From Setophaga petechia (taxonomy: Eukaryota > Chordata > Aves > Passeriformes > Parulidae): a stretch of 64,000 nucleotides of DNA. Of this stretch, positions 57,710 to 64,000 are shown piece after piece. The DNA lies in assembly GCA_024362935.1 (NCBI GenBank), contig JANCRA010000006.1, forward strand, positions 34,651,924 to 34,715,923. Reading direction: 5' to 3'. The notes under the pieces were generated by a model. The model worked only from the letters and a program-made list of their open reading frames with translations, did not search any database and had not been told where the DNA came from. The translations under genes and the position numbers were made by a program. The stretch's first letter is position 1; every line of letters starts with the position of its first letter.

Positions 57710-58050
57710 GTCAAGGCGAAAGCTCCCTCAGCACCTCCTCCCTGGCCTTGTGCTGCACCCCCTTGCCCAGCTCCCCCATCCTTCTGTGCACAGGCTGCAG
57801 CCCCTCCATGACTTTCTGCTTCCCAGGGCCCACAGCTGCACACAGCACTCCAGCTGTGGCCGCAGCGCTGCCCACCACAGGGCCACACTCCCTGCCCTGC
57901 TCCTGCGGCCCCCCTGCTGCTGACACAGGCCACCGTGCCCTCGGCCTTCTTGGCCCCCTGGCCACACGCTGCCTCATCTTCAGCTGCTCAAGGCCGCCAG
58001 CCCTGCGTCCTTTTGGCCCACGCAGCTGCCCAGCCACAAAGGTGCCCATC
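57710..58050 (-). mobile_element. CR1-like fragment inside the array unit
   Basis: On the minus strand: GCCACAGCTGGAGTGCTGTG, GTCATGGAGGGGCTGCAGC and AGGAGGTGCTGAGGGAGCTT, the order seen in CR1 3' regions, though diverged. Further copies lie at about 56040-56275, 59470-59700, 61240-61335 (cut short), 62090-62330 and 63860-64000. Confidence 0.65.
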
Positions 58051-58750
58051 TGACTTCAGATCCAGCAGGCACCAGTGCAAGATGGCCTTCCTCTTCCCAG
58101 CAACACAAGACAGCGGTCAAGGACTTGCAGCTTCGCCCCCACTCCACGCACCAAGGCACTTGCCAAAGCTGCAGACTGCACCCAAATATGCACCAACAGA
58201 AACTGGCCGCTTCTGCTTTTGGCCTCACAAGAAGGCGTCCCAACCCCACACTTTGTTTCTTTGGCAGGAAAAGAACGGCCCCCAACAGCTGCATGGACCA
58301 CACAGTCCTCCCTTTGCAGCTTATCAAAAGCCAAAAGACACCTGGCCCAAAAGAGACTGTAGAAGTCAAGAAATATTCAGGGAAAGTGCAGACTGCTTTA
58401 ATGCTTTCACAAGCCAAACACACCTTTCCAAAAAGGGAAAACAAGCAAACCAAGGCCTGGCACCTCCAGCACTACCTCCTTTGCATTTGGCCATAGCATT
58501 GCAGAAGCCAAGAGATAGAGCTTCCCTGAGACAAGCAGCCACATGCTCTCCCACAGGCACCAGCCCTTTGCTGCCACAACATGACGGCTCAGAGACCAAG
58601 TACTGTGGGCGCTGCCTGGAGGAAATCCCGAGCTCCTGGCAGGACCGCAGCCCCCAGCATCCTCAGCCAGCAACAGCAATGTGCTGGCTGCTCCAAAACT
58701 TGCAGCTCTGCTTTGCAGTAAAGACAGCACCACACACAACTGGCACTTAC

Positions 58751-58882
58751 AAGTTCAGAATATCCAGGCTCTGGTGTGAGCACTGATGGAGGCTGGCGCT
58801 CATCCACCTCTGTTTGCTCCTCTGCGGCTTCTTCTCCAGGAGCAGCGGGAGCCCGGGGAGAGACGGCTCTTGGTTCTTTTAT
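58751..58882 (-). CDS. PAK-linker-like exon, array copy 1
   Basis: 44 codons, phase 0, acceptor CCACAG and donor GTAAGT. Pro/Ala-rich start, acidic EEAAEEQTEVDE, then PPSVLTPEPGYSEL, similar to the PAK segment before the kinase domain. Begins IKEPRA, where the other copies have MTEPRA. Confidence 0.65.
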
Positions 58883-60524
58883 CTGTGGCAAGAGAGAAGC
58901 ATGAGGGACAGGCCATTTCCTATCATGTAGAACCTCATTTCTTTTCAGATCTACCGCCACATCTTCCAAGGAGAAATCATACATTTCACAGCGACAGAGG
59001 GGTTCTAAGTCACAGCCACCAAATTAAAATTGGCCAATTCAACAGAACTCTAGATGGATATGACGTTGGTTCTCCTGCCTGGCCTCTATCAGCAAGCAAG
59101 GTTGTCTCGGCTAAACGGAGCTTTTAGAGCTTGAAAGCACTGAAATGGAAAACTAGAAAAGCAACAGCATTGCCTTTGCTACTGCTGCTGCAGGTGTGGA
59201 AAACTAAAACTGGATCAGAATCCCACCCAGGGCTGGAAAAAGCAGGAAACATTGTGCAGAAGCATCCTTGCTTGCTGGAAAAACAGGAAAATGAACAGGC
59301 CTTCTCCTCCTAGCAAACCAAGGAGCCAACAAAGCACAAGAAGTCAGCCACTCCAGTGTCTAAAGCCCTTGGATGCAGTGACGGGATGCAGTTTGGTGGA
59401 GAAAGAGCCCTTGTGCTCAGCACTGTCACGCAGGGATTGATGGAAGTTTGCCTGAAGGTCCCTCAAGAGCCTCCCATTGTCCAGGCCAAAGCTCCCTCAG
59501 CACCTCCTCCCTGGCCTTGTGCTGCACCCCCTTGCCCAGCTCCCCCCGTCCTTTTGTGAACACGCTGCAGCCCCTCCATGACTTTTTGCTTCCCAAGGCC
59601 CACAGCTGCACACAGCACTCCAGCTGTGGCCGCAGCGCTGCCCAGCACAGGGCCACGCTCCCTGCCCTGCTCCTGCTGACCCCCTGCTGCTGGCACAGGC
59701 CACCGTTTCCTCGTCCTTCTTGGCCCCCTGGCCACACGCTGCCTCATCTTCAGCTGCTCAAGGCCGCCAGCCCTGCGTCCTTTTGGCCCACGCAGCTGCC
59801 CAGCCACAAAGGTGCCCATCTGACTTCAGATCCAGCAGGCACCAGTGCAAGATGGCCTTCCTCTTCCCAGCAACACAAGACAGCGGTCAAGGACTTGCAG
59901 CTTCACCCCCACTCCACGCTCCAAGGCACTTGCCAAAGCTGCAGACTGCAGCCAAATATGCACCAACAGAAACTGGCCGCTTCTGCTTTTGGCCTCACAA
60001 GAAGGCGTCCCAACCCCACACTTTGTTTCTTTGGCCACGCAGGAAAAGAACGGCCCCCAACAGCTGCATGGGCCACACAGTCCTCCCTTTGCAGCTTATC
60101 AAAAGCCAAAAGACACCTGGCCCAAAAAAGACTGTAGAAGTCAAGAACTACTCAGGGAAAATGCAGACTGCTTTAATGCTTTCACAAGCCAAACACACCT
60201 TTCCAGAAAGGGAAAACAAGCAAACCAAGCCTGGCACCTCCAGCACTACCTCCTTTGCATTTGGCCATAGCATTGCAGAAGCCAAGAGATAGAGCTTCCC
60301 TGAGACAAGCAGCCACATGCTCTCCCACAGGCACCAGCCCTTTGCTGCCGCAACATGACAGCTCAGAGACCAAGTACTGTGGGCGCTGCCTGGAGGAAAT
60401 CCCGAGCTCCTGGCAGGACCGCAGCCCCCAGCATCCTCAGCCAGCAACAGCAATGTGCTGGCTGCTCCAAAACTTGCAGCTCTGCTTTGCAGTAAAGACA
60501 GCACCACACACAAGTGGCACTTAC

Positions 60525-60656
60525 AAGTTCAGAATATCCAGGCTCTGGTGTGAGCACTGATGGAGGCTGGCGCTCATCCACCTCCCTTTGCTCCTCTGCG
60601 GCTTCTTCTCCAGGAGCAGCGGGAGCCCGGGGAGAGACAGCTCTTGGTTCTGTCAT
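60525..60656 (-). CDS. PAK-linker-like exon, array copy 2
   Basis: Same exon and splice sites, 1774 bp from copy 1. Reads EEQREVDE where copies 1 and 3 have EEQTEVDE. Open. Confidence 0.65.
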
Positions 60657-61377
60657 CTGTGGCAAGAAAGAAGCATGAGGGACAGGCCATTTCCTATCAT
60701 GTAGAACCTCATTTCTTTTCAGATCTACCGCCACATCTTCCAAGGAGAAATCATACATTTCGCAGCGACAGAGGGGTTCTAAGTCACAGCCACCAAATTA
60801 AAATTGGCCAATTCAACAGAACTCTAGATGGATATGACGTTGGTTCTCCTGCCTGGCCTCTATCAGCAAGCAAGGCTGTCTTGGCTAAACGGAGCTTTTA
60901 GAGCTTGAAAGCACTGAAATGGAAAACTAGAAAAGCAACAGCATTGCCTTTGCTACTGCTGCTGCAGGTTTGGAAAACTAAAACTGGATCAGAATCCCAC
61001 CCAGGGCTGGAAAAAGCAGGAAACATTGTGCAGAAGCATCCTTGCTTGCTGGAAAAACAGGAAAATGAACAGGCCTTCTCCTCCTAGCAAACCAAGGAGC
61101 CAACAAAGCACAAGAAGTCAGCCACTCCAGTGTCTAAAGCCCTTGGATGCAGTGACGGGATGCAGTTTGGTGGAGAAAGAGCCCTTGTGCTCCGCACTGT
61201 CACGCAGGGATTGATGGAAGTTTGCCTGAAGGTCCCTCAAGAGCCTCCCATTGTCCAGGCCAAAGCTCCCTCAGCACCTCCTCCCTGGCCTTGTGCTGCA
61301 CCCCTTTGCCCAGCTCCCCTGTCCTTCTGTGCACATGCTTTGCAGTAAAGACAGCACCACACACAACTGGCACTTAC

Positions 61378-61509
61378 AAGTTCAGAATATCCAGGCTCTG
61401 GTGTGAGCACTGATGGAGGCTGGCGCTCATCCACCTCTGTTTGCTCCTCTGCGGCTTCTACTCCAGGAGCAGCTGGAGCCCGAGGAGAGACGGCTCTTGG
61501 TTCTGTCAT
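61378..61509 (-). CDS. PAK-linker-like exon, array copy 3 (in the shortened unit)
   Basis: Same exon, 853 bp from copy 2. GVEAAEE replaces GEEAAEE. The unit lacks most of the CR1-like block and the sequence between it and the exon. A junction lies near 61335 where CR1-like sequence jumps to TTTGCAGTAAAGAC. Confidence 0.65.
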
Positions 61510-63142
61510 CTGTGGCAAGAGAGAAGCATGAGGGACAGGCCATTTCCTATCATGTAGAACCTCATTTCTTTTCAGATCTACCGCCACAACTTCCAAGGAG
61601 AAATCATACATTTCGCAGTGACAGAGGGGTTCTAAGTCACAGCCACCAAATTAAAATTGGCCAATTCAACAGAACTCTAGATGGATATGACGTTGGTTCT
61701 CCTGCCTGGCCTCTATCAGCAAGCAAGGTTGTCTCGGCTAAACGGAGCTTTTAGAGCTTGAAAGCACTGAAATGGAAAACTAGAAAAGCAACAGCATTGC
61801 CTTTGCTACTGCTGCTGCAGGTGTGGAAAACTAAAACTGGATCAGAATCCCACCCAGGGCTGGAAAAAGCAGGAAACATTGTGCAGAAGCATCCTTGCTT
61901 GCTGGAAAAACAGGAAAATGAACAGGCCTTCTCCTCCTAGCAAACCAAGGAGCCAACAAAGCACAAGAAGTCAGCCACTCCAGTGTCTAAACCCTAGGAT
62001 GCAGTGACGGGATGCAGTTTGGTGGAGAGACAGCCCTTGTGCACAGCACTGTCACGCAGGGATTGATGGAAGTTTGCCTGAAGGTCCCTCAAGAGCCTCC
62101 CATTGTCCAGGCCAAAGCTCCCTCAGCACCTCCTCCCTGGCCTTGTGCTGCACCCCCTTGCCCAGTTGCCTTGTCCTTCTGTGCACACGCTGTAGCCACT
62201 CCATGACTTTCTGCTTCCCAGGGCCCACAGCTGCACACAGCACTCCAGCTGTGGCCGCAGCGCTGCCCAGCACAGGGCCACGCTCCCTGCCCTGCTCCTG
62301 CTGCCCCCCTGCTGCTGACACAGGCCACCATGCCCTCGGCCTTCTTGGCCCCCTGGCAACACGCTGCCTCATCTTCAGCTGCTCAAGGCTGCCAGCCCTG
62401 CGTCTTTTTGGCCCACGCAGCTGCCCAGCCACAAAGGTGCCCATCTGACTTCAGATCCAGCAGGCACCAGTGCAAGATGGCCTTCCTCTTCCCAGCAACA
62501 CCAGACAGCGGTCAAGGACTTGCAGCTTCGCCCCCACTCCACGCTCCAAGGCACTTGCCAAAGCTGCAGACTGCACCCAAAAATGCACCAACAGAAACTG
62601 GCCGCTTCTGCTTTTGGCCTCACAAGAAGGCGTCCCAACCCCACACTTTGTTTCTTTGGCCACACGGGAAAAGAACGGCCCCCAACACCTGCATGGGCCA
62701 CACAGTCCTCCCTTTGCAGCTTATCAAAACCCAAAACAGAGCTGGCCCAAAAGAGACTGTAGAAGTCAAGAACTACTCAGGGAAAGTGCAGACCGCTTTC
62801 ACAAGCCAAACACACCTTTCCAAAAAGGGAAAACAAGCAAACCAAGGCCTGGCACCTCCAGCACTACCTCCTTTGCATTTGGCCATAGCATTGCAGAAGC
62901 CAAGAGATAGAGCTTCCCTGAGACAAGCAGCCACATGCTCTCCCACAGGCACCAGCCCTTTGCTGCCACAACATGACGGCTCAGAGACCAAGTACTGTGG
63001 GCGCTGCCTGGAGGAAATCCCGAGCTCCTGGCAGGACCGCAGCCCCCAGCATCCTCAGCCAGCAACAGCAATGTGCTGGCTGCTCCAAAACTTGCAGCTC
63101 TGCTTTGCAGTAAAGACAGCACCACACACAAGTGGCACTTAC

Positions 63143-63274
63143 AAATTCAGAATATCCAGGCTCTGGTGTGAGCACTGATGGAGGCTGGCGCTCATCCACC
63201 TCTGTTTGCTCCTCTGCGGCTTCTTCTCCAGGAGCAGCGGGAGCCCGAGGAGAGACGGCTCTTGGTTCTGTCAT
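63143..63274 (-). CDS. PAK-linker-like exon, array copy 4
   Basis: Same exon, 1765 bp from copy 3. Its last residue is Phe (YSEF) instead of Leu; the donor is intact. Confidence 0.65.
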
Positions 63275-64000
63275 CTGTGGCAAGAAAGAAGCATGGGGGA
63301 CAGGCCATTTCCTATCATGTAGAACCTCATTTCTTTTCAGATCTACCGCCACATCTTCCAAGGAGAAATCATACATTTCACAGCGACAGAGGGGTTCTAA
63401 GTCACAGCCACCAAATTAAAATTGGCCAATTCAACAGAACTCTAGATGGATATGACGTTGGTTCTCCTGCCTGGCCTCTATCAGCAAGCAAGGTTGTCTC
63501 GGCTAAACGGAGCTTTTAGAGCTTGAAAGCACTGAAATGGAAAACTAGAAAAGCAACAGCATTGCCTTTGCTACTGCTGCTGCAGGTGTGGAAAACTAAA
63601 ACTGGATCAGAATCCCACCCAGGGCTGGAAAAAGCAGGAAACATTGTGCAGAAGCATCCTTGCTTGCTGGAAAAACAGGAAAATGAACAGGCCTTCTCCT
63701 CCTAGCAAACCAAGGAGCCAACAAAGCACATGAAGTCACCCACTCCAGTGTCTAAAGCCCTTGGATGCAGTGACGGGATGCAGTTTGGTGGAGAAAGAGC
63801 CCTTGTGCTCCGCACTGTCACGCAGGGATTGATGGAAGTTTGCCTGAAGGTCCCTCAAGAGCCTCCCATTGTCCAGGCCAAAGCTCCCTCAGCACCTCCT
63901 CCCTGGCCTTGTGCTGCACCCCTTTGCCCAGCTCCCCTGTCCTTCTGTGCACATGCTGCAGCCCCTCCATGACTTTCTGCTTCCCAGGGCCCACAGCTGC

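Larger units (their letters stand above)
57700..64000 (-). repeat. Tandem array of about 1.77-kb units carrying one exon each
   Basis: Equivalent points recur at 57.69, 59.45, 61.22, 62.07 and 63.84 kb: offsets of 1774, then 853 (a unit with about 920 bp deleted), then 1765 bp. Each full unit holds a minus-strand CR1-like block, about 700 bp of further shared sequence, and a 132-bp exon. Copies are nearly identical, so the expansion is recent. The array runs off the right end of the window. Confidence 0.95.

Noticed and set aside
58786..59127. Repeated 113-codon plus ORFs (starting MEAGAHPP) in each array unit
   Set aside because: They overlap the linker exon on the opposite strand and recur only because the unit is duplicated. 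No splice or promoter context.
1..64000. tRNA, rRNA, CRISPR arrays or bacterial operons
   Set aside because: None seen. tRNA-related matches are retroviral primer sites only.

Overview
The window is vertebrate nuclear DNA and almost certainly from a songbird (Passeriformes). The evidence is CR1 LINE 3' ends, ERVL- and alpharetrovirus-type LTR elements of passerine character, a broken receptor of the bird OR14-like (gamma-c) type, and multi-exon genes of two families that are expanded in birds: maestro HEAT-like (MROH) and PAK-like kinase. There are no bacterial operons, CRISPR arrays or tRNA/rRNA genes. Family names rest on recognition by eye. Splice phases and frames were worked out from the sequence.

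Layout. 1-5.6 kb: minus-strand MROH-like gene; its three 3' exons are repeated in inverted orientation at 29.1-31.1 kb. 6.9-17.1 kb: a pile of retroelements. These are a minus-strand LTR, an ERVL-type element (7712-14791) with a second solo LTR nested in its 5' LTR, then the 3' end (integrase tail, env, LTR) of an alpharetrovirus-type element. 17.1-24.6 kb: olfactory-receptor type spacer with a CR1 fragment, an OR pseudogene (22335-23266, minus) and a short tandem repeat. 24.6-27.4 kb: a minus-strand element read as LTR, primer site, hydrophobic leader ORF, env. 31084-40566: a nearly complete, young provirus with two LTRs, a tRNA-His primer site, gag, pol, an unassigned ORF, and env. It sits inside the inverted MROH copy, whose partner arm at position 1 shows the empty site. 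40.7-45.7 kb: LTR/gag debris, telomere-like repeats and CR1. 45.8-53.1 kb: a minus-strand PAK-like kinase with seven exons in one open frame. 53.5-54.6 kb: coiled-coil exons. 57-64 kb: a tandem array of about 1.77-kb units, each carrying one PAK-linker-like exon.

The most interesting part is the provirus at 31.1-40.6 kb. Its gag-pol is laid out like a gammaretrovirus (in-frame UAG between gag and pol). Between pol and env, however, it has an intact 224-codon ORF with four CxxC motifs and a basic tail, and its env has a very long basic leader and a transmembrane subunit longer than the surface subunit. The LTRs differ by one substitution and one small indel, yet pol carries damaged protease and reverse-transcriptase active sites and a frameshift. 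A second theme is hydrophobic ORFs of about 140-150 codons just after the primer site in two different elements. A third is the tandem amplification of a single PAK-like exon.
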